From assembly GCF_030063445.1 (NCBI RefSeq), contig NZ_JASITD010000020.1, forward strand, positions 1-64,000: a stretch of DNA of 64,000 bases, in the 5' to 3' direction. Shown here piece after piece: positions 57,923-64,000 of this stretch. The notes below the pieces were generated by a model. It ran no database searches, had not been told where the DNA came from, and worked only from the letters and a program-made list of their open reading frames with translations. Made by a program: the position numbers and the translations under genes. The stretch is from Hymenobacter sp. H14-R3. Lineage in GTDB: Bacteria > Bacteroidota > Bacteroidia > Cytophagales > Hymenobacteraceae. Each line of letters opens with the position of its first letter. Position 1 is the first letter of the stretch.

Positions 57923-59317
57923 CTACGCCTCCAGCTCTTTCCACACCACGTTCAGGCCCTCGGCCCATACGGGGTGGGCAATTACCATGTCCTGGAGCTG
58001 CTGGTAGCGGAGGCGGCCCGCCATGGCCACTTGCAGAACGGTCATAACGTCGCCGGCTTCGGGGCTGAGAATGGCCGCGCCCAGGATGCGGTCGTCGGGG
58101 CCCACCAGCACTTTCCAGAAGCCGGTTTCCTGGCTCGTGTGCTGGGCGCGGCTCAGCTTGCGCACCGCTATTTTCGACACGCGGTAGGCCACGCCGTCTT
58201 CCTTGGCCTGGGTTTCGCTCAGGCCGATGCGGCCGAGCTGGGGGTCGGTAAATACGCAGTAGGGCAGGGGGCGCTGCTTGGCCGAGCGCCGGCCGCGGTG
58301 CAGCAGGTTGTCGCGCACCACCCGAAAATCGTCGTAGCTGATGTGCGTAAACTGCGGCCCGCCGTGCACGTCGCCCAAGGCAAAAATATGCTTCACATTG
58401 GTTTGTAACTTGCTGTTTACCTGGATGAAGCCTTTTTCATTAACTTCTATGCCGGTGGCTTCCAGGTTCAGCTTGTCGGAGTTGGGCTGGCGGCCGGTGG
58501 CTACCAGCAGGTGGCTACCATGCAGGCGGCGCTCGCCCTCGGGCACGTGGAGGGTGATGGTGAGCTGGCCCGCATCATTGCGCGATACGTGCCGGGTTTC
58601 GGCGTTGAGCAGCAGCTCAACACCTTCGTCGGTGAGCGCGTTTTGCAGGCATTCGCACACGTCATCGTCTTCGCGCTCCAGCAGTTGCGGGCCGGTTTCG
58701 ATGATGCTCACGCGGCTGCCAAAGCGCCGGAACATCTGCCCAAACTCCAGCCCGATGTAGCCGCCCCCGATAATAACCAAGTGCTCGGGAACCTCCTGAA
58801 TATCAAGCAGCTGGTCGGTAGTCATGAAGCCCGCCTCGGCCAGGCCCGGTATGTCGGGTACCGAGGGGCGGGTGCCGGTATTAATAAACACCTGCTTGGC
58901 TTTGATGGTGCTGGCGCGCTCCTGGGTTTCCTGCACCCGCAGCGCGTGCGGGCCCGTGAAGGTGGCGTGGCCGCGCAGCACGGTAATGTTGGCGTGGTCT
59001 TCGTCGAATGACCGGGCCAGGTTGCGGCGCGATTTGGCCAGCAAAGCATCCTTGCGGGCTATTACGGCGGGCATATCTACCTGGGCCTCAGTACCTAGTC
59101 GAATGCCAAATGCTTCGGCCGTGCGAATCTGGTGCATGCGCTCGGCCGAGGCCAGGATGGTTTTGGTGGGCACGCAGCCATAGTTGACGCAAGAGCCGCC
59201 GAGCTGGGCTTCTTCGACCAGGATAACGGTGCGGCCCGCGTCGGCCAGGGCTTTGGCCAGGGGGTTACCGGCCTGGCCGGAGCCAATAATGAGGGCGTCG
59301 CAAGAATAATCGGGCAT
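57923..59317 (-). CDS. FAD-dependent pyridine nucleotide-disulfide oxidoreductase (MerA-like)
   Basis: The 464-residue protein starts MPDYSCDALIIGSGQAGNPLA with an FAD-binding GxGxxG, then the redox disulfide CVNYGCVPTK at about 43-52, the NAD-binding GGGYIGLEFGQMF and the dimerisation domain ending HPVWAEGLNVVWKELEA. It belongs to the dihydrolipoamide dehydrogenase/mercuric reductase superfamily; no mercury operon is nearby, so the substrate is open. A longer frame from 59446 adds 43 residues unlike the family, so ATG at 59317 is chosen. The IS element lies immediately beyond its stop codon. Confidence 0.88.
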   Translation of the reverse strand: MPDYSCDALIIGSGQAGNPLAKALADAGRTVILVEEAQLGGSCVNYGCVPTKTILASAERMHQIRTAEAFGIRLGTEAQVDMPAVIARKDALLAKSRRNLARSFDEDHANITVLRGHATFTGPHALRVQETQERASTIKAKQVFINTGTRPSVPDIPGLAEAGFMTTDQLLDIQEVPEHLVIIGGGYIGLEFGQMFRRFGSRVSIIETGPQLLEREDDDVCECLQNALTDEGVELLLNAETRHVSRNDAGQLTITLHVPEGERRLHGSHLLVATGRQPNSDKLNLEATGIEVNEKGFIQVNSKLQTNVKHIFALGDVHGGPQFTHISYDDFRVVRDNLLHRGRRSAKQRPLPYCVFTDPQLGRIGLSETQAKEDGVAYRVSKIAVRKLSRAQHTSQETGFWKVLVGPDDRILGAAILSPEAGDVMTVLQVAMAGRLRYQQLQDMVIAHPVWAEGLNVVWKELEA

Positions 59318-59664
59318 AAACGGAGAATGGCCGCAGCTAAGGGGCGGCCCTGCGCATACGAAAAAGGGGAACCGGTGACCAGCCTTTTTGCCAGCTAAAT
59401 TGGCTAAGCAGAACGCTAGCGCAGGGTAGCTAAAGTCCCGCCGCAATTACTGAATTACTAGCTATAAGATTGATTATCAAGCTAAAATGATGAATTTTTG
59501 ATTAAAAAAACAGCTGATTGGCATCATAAGAAATCATTTATCGACTTGCGTATTCACCTGGGGTCAGTGCCAAGTTTGGGCAAGTAAACAAGCCCCGTGG
59601 CCTTGGCCGCGTAACCAGGGCGGACCCGCGTTAAGTTTACATACTGCAATACCCAGGCATTCGC
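59318..59664. other. intergenic, mostly AT-rich
   Basis: From 59455 to 59560 the sequence is strongly AT-rich. I see no gene, RNA or palindrome; it probably contains the promoter of the leftward reductase gene. Confidence 0.4.
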
Positions 59665-59991
59665 ATAAAAAAAGTAATTTATGCAAACTATTTTCTGACA
59701 GCCAGCCTCGCGCTCCTTGGTGGCTGCGCCGCGCACGTGCCCACCATTCCGAGCACGCCGCTGGTAGAAGCAGGCCAGGTAGAAGTAACGGCCGGCCTGC
59801 GCGGCTTCAACTCGCTGGAGGCGGTCGCGGCGTGGTCGCCGATGCCGCACCTGCTGCTCAGTACCGAGGCGGCCTGGCAGCCCAACTCGCGTTCTGCCAC
59901 CGTTAACAACTTAACTGCCAGTTATAACGACTCGCGCCGGCAGGTTGGGTTTGGGATAATTGCCCAAGCGGCTGTTGGGAGGGCAGGATAG
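59665..59991 (+). pseudogene. decayed/truncated lipoprotein gene
   Basis: A frame from about 59665 reads IKKVIYANYFLTASLALLGG then CAAHVPTIPSTPLVEAGQV, a clear lipoprotein signal and lipobox without any ATG (ATA stands where the start would be). It continues GLRGFNSLEAVAAWSPMPHL and NSRSATVNNLTASYND before TAG at 59989-59991. The pattern of CxxxVPxxPxxPLVEA followed by short strands resembles a Bacteroidota lipoprotein/barrel family, but the protein is cut off after about 100 residues. A truncated copy without start codon is likely a pseudogene. A GTG at 59737 could give an 84-residue cytosolic product, which I doubt. Confidence 0.55.
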
Positions 59992-60075
59992 TTCGATTGC
60001 CAAAAGCGCGGGAGCAGCCTGTCCGAAAAAGAGGCCCAGTATCTTTGGGCGCTGCTTCACTTGGCAGTTGGCGCA

Positions 60076-60717
60076 ATGGGTACCGATTTAATTCCTATTC
60101 TCAACCACAGCCTGCCCTTTGAGGGTAGAAGCTGGGCGGAAATTGTGGCCGCCATCCAGCCCCGACTGGATGCGCTGGAGCTGGAAAAGCCGGGCGGCAT
60201 ACTGGCGCTCTTACTGGAGCAGCCTACCAGCGGGCCGCCGCCGCTAGCGCTACCGAGTAGAAATACCCGCTGGCACCCCGTTGCTGACTACCTGCCAGTT
60301 CCTGATTTTGATACGGATGACAACCCTCAAAAATCAATTAGATTCGATGGGCCCGGTGGCTTGAGCTTGCGGTTTGATAAATACCGCATAGAATCGCTCT
60401 CTCCACCCTACCGTTACCAGCAGTGGTTTGACCTGCGCTACTCAGACGGCACGGATGCTACGGCGCTGCGCGACCACTGGCGCCGCTACCTGCGGCAGGT
60501 AGCCCAGGCATTTGGGGGCAACCGCGCACTCTACCTGGCCGATAATGCGCACCCCCTCACGCCGTACTGGCTCCACGAAAAATCGGTGGCGGCCACCGAG
60601 CAGCAAATGCGACAGGAGTTAGGAGAGCCCCGGCGCACCTTTGAGGAAGTGTACGAAGCCGAGGAAAAGGAAGCGGCTACCAGCTACTTTGTTGATTACT
60701 TTCTGGACCTTAAATAA
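60076..60717 (+). CDS. hypothetical protein
   Basis: The 213-residue protein starts MGTDLIPILNHSLPFEGRSW and is acidic and aromatic, with VADYLPVPDFDTDDNPQKS, SPPYRYQQWFDLRYSDGTD, HWRRYLRQVAQAFGGNRALY and a Glu-rich end (FEEVYEAEEKEAATSYF). It has no signal peptide or membrane segment. I know no family name; the mix of solvent-like loops and conserved Trp/Tyr suggests a globular cytoplasmic protein, possibly of the immunity-protein kind, but that is a guess. It ends with a bidirectional terminator. Confidence 0.7.
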   Translation: MGTDLIPILNHSLPFEGRSWAEIVAAIQPRLDALELEKPGGILALLLEQPTSGPPPLALPSRNTRWHPVADYLPVPDFDTDDNPQKSIRFDGPGGLSLRFDKYRIESLSPPYRYQQWFDLRYSDGTDATALRDHWRRYLRQVAQAFGGNRALYLADNAHPLTPYWLHEKSVAATEQQMRQELGEPRRTFEEVYEAEEKEAATSYFVDYFLDLK

Positions 60718-60740
60718 GAAACTTTAAAGTACTGTAAATC

Positions 60741-60787
60741 AACAAGAAAGCCCTCCATGCCAGCTTGGCGGGGAGGGCTTTCTTGTT
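60741..60787. terminator. bidirectional terminator between hypothetical gene and sucD
   Basis: aacaagaaagccctcc (60741-60756) pairs with its complement (60772-60787) with A/T-rich ends on both sides; the genes are convergent. Confidence 0.85.
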
Positions 60788-60808
60788 GGCTGCGGAGCCA
60801 GCTACCTG

Positions 60809-61690
60809 CTACTTGGCGCCCAGTACGCGCAGCATGGTATCGCCAATCTCGGCGGGCGAATCCACGACGTGGATGCCGCACTCGCGCATAATGGCCATTT
60901 TGGCGGCGGCCGTGTCATCGGCACCGCCTACGATGGCACCGGCGTGGCCCATGCGGCGGCCGGGAGGCGCGGTTTGGCCGGCAATGAAGCCGACGACGGG
61001 CTTCTTGTTGCCGGTTTCCTTAATCCAGCGGGCGGCTTCGGCTTCCATGCCGCCACCGATTTCGCCAATCATTACGATGCCTTCCGTCTCGGGGTCGTTC
61101 ATCAAGAGCTCCACCGCCTGCTTGGTGGTGGTGCCGATGATGGGGTCGCCGCCGATGCCGATGGCCGTGGTCTGGCCCAGGCCGGCTTTGGTTAGCTGGT
61201 CAACGGCCTCATAAGTCAGGGTGCCCGACTTCGACACGATGCCCACGCGGCCCTTGGTGAAGATAAAGCCGGGCATGATGCCCACTTTGCACTCGCCGGC
61301 GGTGATAACGCCGGGGCAGTTCGGGCCCACCATCGTAATGTCGGGGCGGTCCTTGAGGTAGTGGTTCACGGCAATCATGTCCTTGGTAGGAATGCCTTCC
61401 GTGATGGTTACGATAACCTTGATGCCGGCCTGGGCAGCCTCCAGAATCGCGTCGGCGGCGAAAGCCGGGGGTACGAAAATGATGCTGGTATCGGCCTGGG
61501 TAGCGGCCACGGCATCGGCTACGGTGTTGAACACGGGCCGGCCGAGGTGCTCGGTGCCACCCTTGCCGGGCGTTACGCCGCCCACTACCTGGGTGCCGTA
61601 ATCCATCATTTGCTGCGCGTGGAACGAGCCTTCGGAGCCGGTGAAGCCCTGCACGATGACCTTGGAATCTTTGTTGACGAGAACGCTCAT
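60809..61690 (-). CDS. sucD: succinate--CoA ligase, alpha subunit
   Basis: SucD is the nucleotide- and CoA-binding subunit of succinyl-CoA synthetase in the TCA cycle. The 293-residue protein begins MSVLVNKDSKVIVQGFTGSEG. It contains GVTPGKGG, NCPGVITAGECKVGIMPG, TYEAVDQLTKAGLGQTTAIGIGGDP, and the phosphohistidine region RRMGHAGAIVGG near residue 252. The beta subunit gene is not adjacent; in many Bacteroidota sucC and sucD are separate. It diverges from the cysteine synthase gene by 138 bp. Confidence 0.96.
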   Translation of the reverse strand: MSVLVNKDSKVIVQGFTGSEGSFHAQQMMDYGTQVVGGVTPGKGGTEHLGRPVFNTVADAVAATQADTSIIFVPPAFAADAILEAAQAGIKVIVTITEGIPTKDMIAVNHYLKDRPDITMVGPNCPGVITAGECKVGIMPGFIFTKGRVGIVSKSGTLTYEAVDQLTKAGLGQTTAIGIGGDPIIGTTTKQAVELLMNDPETEGIVMIGEIGGGMEAEAARWIKETGNKKPVVGFIAGQTAPPGRRMGHAGAIVGGADDTAAAKMAIMRECGIHVVDSPAEIGDTMLRVLGAK

Positions 61691-61828
61691 GGGCGGCTAA
61701 CTTGTTGGGGAGAGTGAATTGGGGCAAAAGTAGGTCCGCCGGGCGCAATGCGCACGCCCCGGCCCCCGCCCGGCGGCCTCCGTACCTTTGTAGTCCCATT
61801 TGCCCTTCATCCCCTCCCACTGGCACGC

Positions 61829-62806
61829 ATGTATTTCAACCACATTATTGACACGCTCGGCAACACGCCGCTCGTGAAGCTCAACAAAGTTACCGACGGC
61901 ATTAAAGGTACCATTCTCGCTAAGGTTGAGTATTTTAACCCCGGCAACTCGGTAAAAGACCGCATGGCCCTGCGCATGCTGGAAGACGCCGAAAAGGCCG
62001 GCCTCATCCAGCCCGGCGGTACCATTATCGAAGGCACCAGCGGCAACACCGGCATGGGCCTGGCCCTGGCCGCCATTGCCAAAGGCTACCAAACCATCTT
62101 CGTGATGAGCGATAAGCAGAGCAAGGAAAAGCAGGATATTCTGCGCGCCGTGGGTGCCCAGGTGGTCGTGTGCCCCGTCGATGTGGCTCCCGAAGACCCG
62201 CGCAGCTACTACTCGGTGGCCCGCCGCCTCAGCCAGGAAACGCCCAACTCGTTCTACCCCAACCAGTACGACAACCCCTCGAATACGGCGGCGCACTACG
62301 AAACCACCGGCCCCGAAATCTGGGAGGGCACCGACGGCAAAATCACGCACTTGGCGGCCGGCGTGGGCACGGGCGGTACCCTCTGCGGCAGCAGCAAGTA
62401 CCTAAAGGAGCAGAACCCCAACGTGTTTGCGCTGGGCTTGGATACCTATGGCTCGGTATTCAAAAAATACAAGGAGACGGGTATCTTCGACGAGAACGAG
62501 ATTTATCCTTACAAAACCGAAGGCATCGGCGAAGATATTCTGCCCAAAAACGTTGATTTCAGCGTTATCGACCAGTTTATTAAGGTAACCGATAAAGACG
62601 CGGCCCTCATGACGCGCCGCCTCGCCAAGGAGGAAGGCTTATTCGTGGGCTGGAGTTGCGGCTCAGCCGTGTTTGGCGCGCTGGAATATGCGCGGGAGCA
62701 CCTCCAAGAAGACGACACGATGGTTATTGTACTGCCTGACCACGGCACGCGTTACCTTGGCAAAATCTACAACGACGAGTGGATGCAGGTCCAGGGCTGG
62801 CTGTAA
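61829..62806 (+). CDS. PLP-dependent cysteine synthase family protein
   Basis: The 325-residue enzyme has the PLP Lys in NPGNSVKDRMALRM at about residue 45, the substrate loop EGTSGNTGMGLALAA and the PLP phosphate-binding GVGTGGTLCGSSKY. A C-terminal region follows (SCGSAVFGALEYA, LPDHGTRYLGKIYNDEWM). The closing HGTRYLGKIYNDEWM motif is shared with the catalytic core of cystathionine beta-synthases lacking CBS domains. It therefore makes cysteine from O-acetylserine or cystathionine from serine and homocysteine; which cannot be decided. ATG at 61829 gives the standard N-terminus. Confidence 0.92.
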   Translation: MYFNHIIDTLGNTPLVKLNKVTDGIKGTILAKVEYFNPGNSVKDRMALRMLEDAEKAGLIQPGGTIIEGTSGNTGMGLALAAIAKGYQTIFVMSDKQSKEKQDILRAVGAQVVVCPVDVAPEDPRSYYSVARRLSQETPNSFYPNQYDNPSNTAAHYETTGPEIWEGTDGKITHLAAGVGTGGTLCGSSKYLKEQNPNVFALGLDTYGSVFKKYKETGIFDENEIYPYKTEGIGEDILPKNVDFSVIDQFIKVTDKDAALMTRRLAKEEGLFVGWSCGSAVFGALEYAREHLQEDDTMVIVLPDHGTRYLGKIYNDEWMQVQGWL

Positions 62807-62876
62807 GCGAACTGCCGAGCTTGCCGGAATAACGCGGCCGGGCTATCTTCGTTGGCTCAATACGATTACTGACTGT

Positions 62877-63311
62877 ATGACGGATATGACGGACGCGCTA
62901 AACCATATCGTGTTGATAGAGGACAACGAAACGACCAGCTTCCTGAACAACCGGCTGCTAAGCCGTTTAGGCGTGGCTAAGCAGGTCAGCTCGTTCTCAA
63001 AAGCCGAGGAAGCGCTAAAATTTCTGTGGAGTGGCGAGCCCGCTACCTCTGCTGAAGCAGCTCCCACGCCCGACCTGATTTTCGTGGACCTGAAGATGCC
63101 CGGCATGAGCGGCTTCGATTTTTTAGAGCGCTACAGCCAGCTGCCCACCGATGCGCAGGAGCGCACCGTGGTGGCCGTGCTCACCACCTCCATGCACGGT
63201 GCCGACACGGCCCGCGTGGCCCAGTACCCCAACGTAGAATACCTGACCAAGCCCCTCACCGAAGAAAAAATGCAGCGCCTGCTCGCCAAGCGCTTCGCAG
63301 TGAGTAAATGA
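62877..63311 (+). CDS. single-domain response regulator
   Basis: The 144-residue protein is a CheY-like receiver: HIVLIEDNETTSFLNNRLLS with the acidic pair near residues 13-14, phosphorylated Asp at residue 71 in LIFVDLKMPGMSGFDFLERY, Thr in VVAVLTTSMHG and Lys in YLTKPLTEEKM. It has no output domain. The insertion SGEPATSAEAAPTP before the Asp strand is typical of Bacteroidota stand-alone receivers that serve hybrid kinases. No kinase gene is adjacent. A large palindrome begins just before its stop codon. Confidence 0.9.
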   Translation: MTDMTDALNHIVLIEDNETTSFLNNRLLSRLGVAKQVSSFSKAEEALKFLWSGEPATSAEAAPTPDLIFVDLKMPGMSGFDFLERYSQLPTDAQERTVVAVLTTSMHGADTARVAQYPNVEYLTKPLTEEKMQRLLAKRFAVSK

Positions 63312-63396
63312 GTAAGTGAGTAACTGAGTAAGGGGGCTGTCGTTCGATATTTTTGAACGGTAGCCCCCTTACTCAGTTACTCACTTACCCATTTAC
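63304..63396. repeat. palindrome with 35-bp arms between response regulator and adenine deaminase genes
   Basis: Arms 63304-63338 (gtaaatgagtaagtgagtaa...) and 63362-63396 are near-perfect complements containing a gagtaa(g/c)t short repeat; loop of 23 bp. The left arm overlaps the stop codon of the response regulator gene and the right arm ends 2 bp from the adenine deaminase stop. It probably serves both convergent genes as terminator. Confidence 0.8.
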
Positions 63397-63398
63397 CG

Positions 63399-64000
63399 CT
63401 ACACAAACTCAAACTTCTCACCGTCGAACAACCCTTTGTCGCTGAGCTTGAGGCTGGGGATAACCAGTAGCGCCATGAACGAGAGCGTCATAAAGGGCGC
63501 TTGCAGGCCCGAGCCCAACTGGGCTTTGGCAAAGTGGTCGAGGGCCGAGTAGGCAGCCGCTACGTCGGGCCCGGGCTGGTCCGACATGAGGCCCGCCACG
63601 GGCAGGGGCAGCACGTGCGCGGCCCCGGCTGGGCCCACGGCGGCCAGGCCACCCTGGGCGGCCACCACCAGGTTGATGGCGCGGGCCAGGCTGGCGTCGT
63701 CGCAACCCACGGCCGTGATGTTGTGCGAGTCGTGGCCCACGCTGCTGGCCAGCGCGCCCTCTTTCAGGCCAAAGCCTTTGATGAAGGCCACGGCCGGGGG
63801 CGCGCCGGGCGTGTAGCGGTTGAGCACCACCAGCTTGAGAATATCCTGCGCCGGGTCGGGTTGGAGCAGGCCGCCGGCGATGGGCACGGGCAAATCGCGC
63901 CGCGCCGTAATGAGCTGGCCGTCAAAGCATTCGATGACCGGGTAGGTGCCAGCGTCTTTGCCTTTGGCGGGTAACGCCAGGGCGGTAGCTTCGATGGGCT
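63399..64000 (-). CDS. adenine deaminase, C-terminal part (partial)
   Basis: The frame is open from the right edge to a stop at 63399, giving 200 residues. Motifs match the adenine deaminase (AdeC/Ade) C-terminal region: IECFDGQLITARRDLPVPI, SVGHDSHNITAVGCDDASLA, VVAAQGGLAAVG and MTLSFMALLVIPSLKLSDKG near the end. Ade hydrolyses adenine to hypoxanthine. The N-terminal metal-binding part lies outside the window. Confidence 0.9.
   Translation of the reverse strand, partial: PIEATALALPAKGKDAGTYPVIECFDGQLITARRDLPVPIAGGLLQPDPAQDILKLVVLNRYTPGAPPAVAFIKGFGLKEGALASSVGHDSHNITAVGCDDASLARAINLVVAAQGGLAAVGPAGAAHVLPLPVAGLMSDQPGPDVAAAYSALDHFAKAQLGSGLQAPFMTLSFMALLVIPSLKLSDKGLFDGEKFEFV

Noticed and set aside
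57923..59317. Mercuric reductase as part of a mer operon
   Set aside because: No merR, merT or merP gene is adjacent and the C-terminal vicinal Cys pair of MerA is absent (the protein ends in VVWKELEA).

Overview
The window looks like a chromosome segment of a high-GC Bacteroidota bacterium, most likely Hymenobacter or a close relative (Cytophagales). I infer this from a gldH gliding-motility lipoprotein next to ricT, a subtilase with a T9SS-type C-terminal tail, a TonB-dependent receptor and several SusD-less outer-membrane barrels, GH92/GH125 mannosidases, promoters of the Bacteroidota TTG-N19/21-TAnnTTTG type, and many long palindromic intergenic repeats. No database search was run; names rest on motif and family recognition.

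Layout. 1-97 is the end of an IS5-type transposase, abutting a leftward trpE-trpG-trpD operon (160-3467). This operon is preceded by a promoter, a 19-residue leader peptide with tandem Trp codons (trpL, 3570-3629) and an intrinsic terminator, which together form a classical attenuator. 3713-5525 is a BlaI/M56 signalling pair in which the M56 protein carries a POTRA-like C-terminus. 5729-11862 holds a CvfB-like RNA-binding protein, an SPFH protein plus NAD-kinase-like pair, a periplasmic TonB-C protein and a large outer-membrane barrel.

12339-22454 is a sugar locus for mannose-rich N-glycans: an MFS sugar porter, GH125, GH92 and a LacI regulator look intact. The N-acetylglucosamine arm is broken: nagB has a frameshift and two amber codons, only a C-terminal scrap of a GH20-like protein remains, and the ROK kinase has four in-frame stops. 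22619-26521 holds the radical-SAM/TIGR03915 DNA-repair-like pair separated by three unrelated genes; a decayed scrap of a second TIGR03915-like gene lies at 30126-30233. Then come a TonB-dependent receptor, an NADP oxidoreductase, an NHL-repeat lipoprotein, a hypothetical, rfbD, a small zinc-ribbon protein, an MFS exporter and a GreA-like factor.

35990-39226 is an AraC regulator divergent from an aldehyde dehydrogenase/DUF779 pair. 39303-49151 contains envelope and housekeeping genes (lipoprotein, Ala-rich Gly-zipper protein, pbpC, birA, rsfS, ftsH, LUD protein, LpxH-like phosphatase, propeller-like secreted protein). 49342-56985 has a zinc alcohol dehydrogenase, secreted proteases, ricT and gldH. 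A complete IS5-family element (57051-57920) with an apparent -1 frameshift site follows, landing just after the stop codon of a flavin disulfide reductase. The end of the window carries a decayed lipoprotein, a hypothetical, sucD, a cysteine synthase, a response regulator and the 3' end of adenine deaminase.

The most notable signals are the trp attenuator, the decay confined to the GlcNAc branch of the sugar locus, the M56-POTRA fusion, and two cases where AT-rich palindromic repeats have become coding sequence (a signal-peptide core at 48234-48269 and an in-frame insert in pbpC). I saw no CRISPR array, tRNA, rRNA or phage module.
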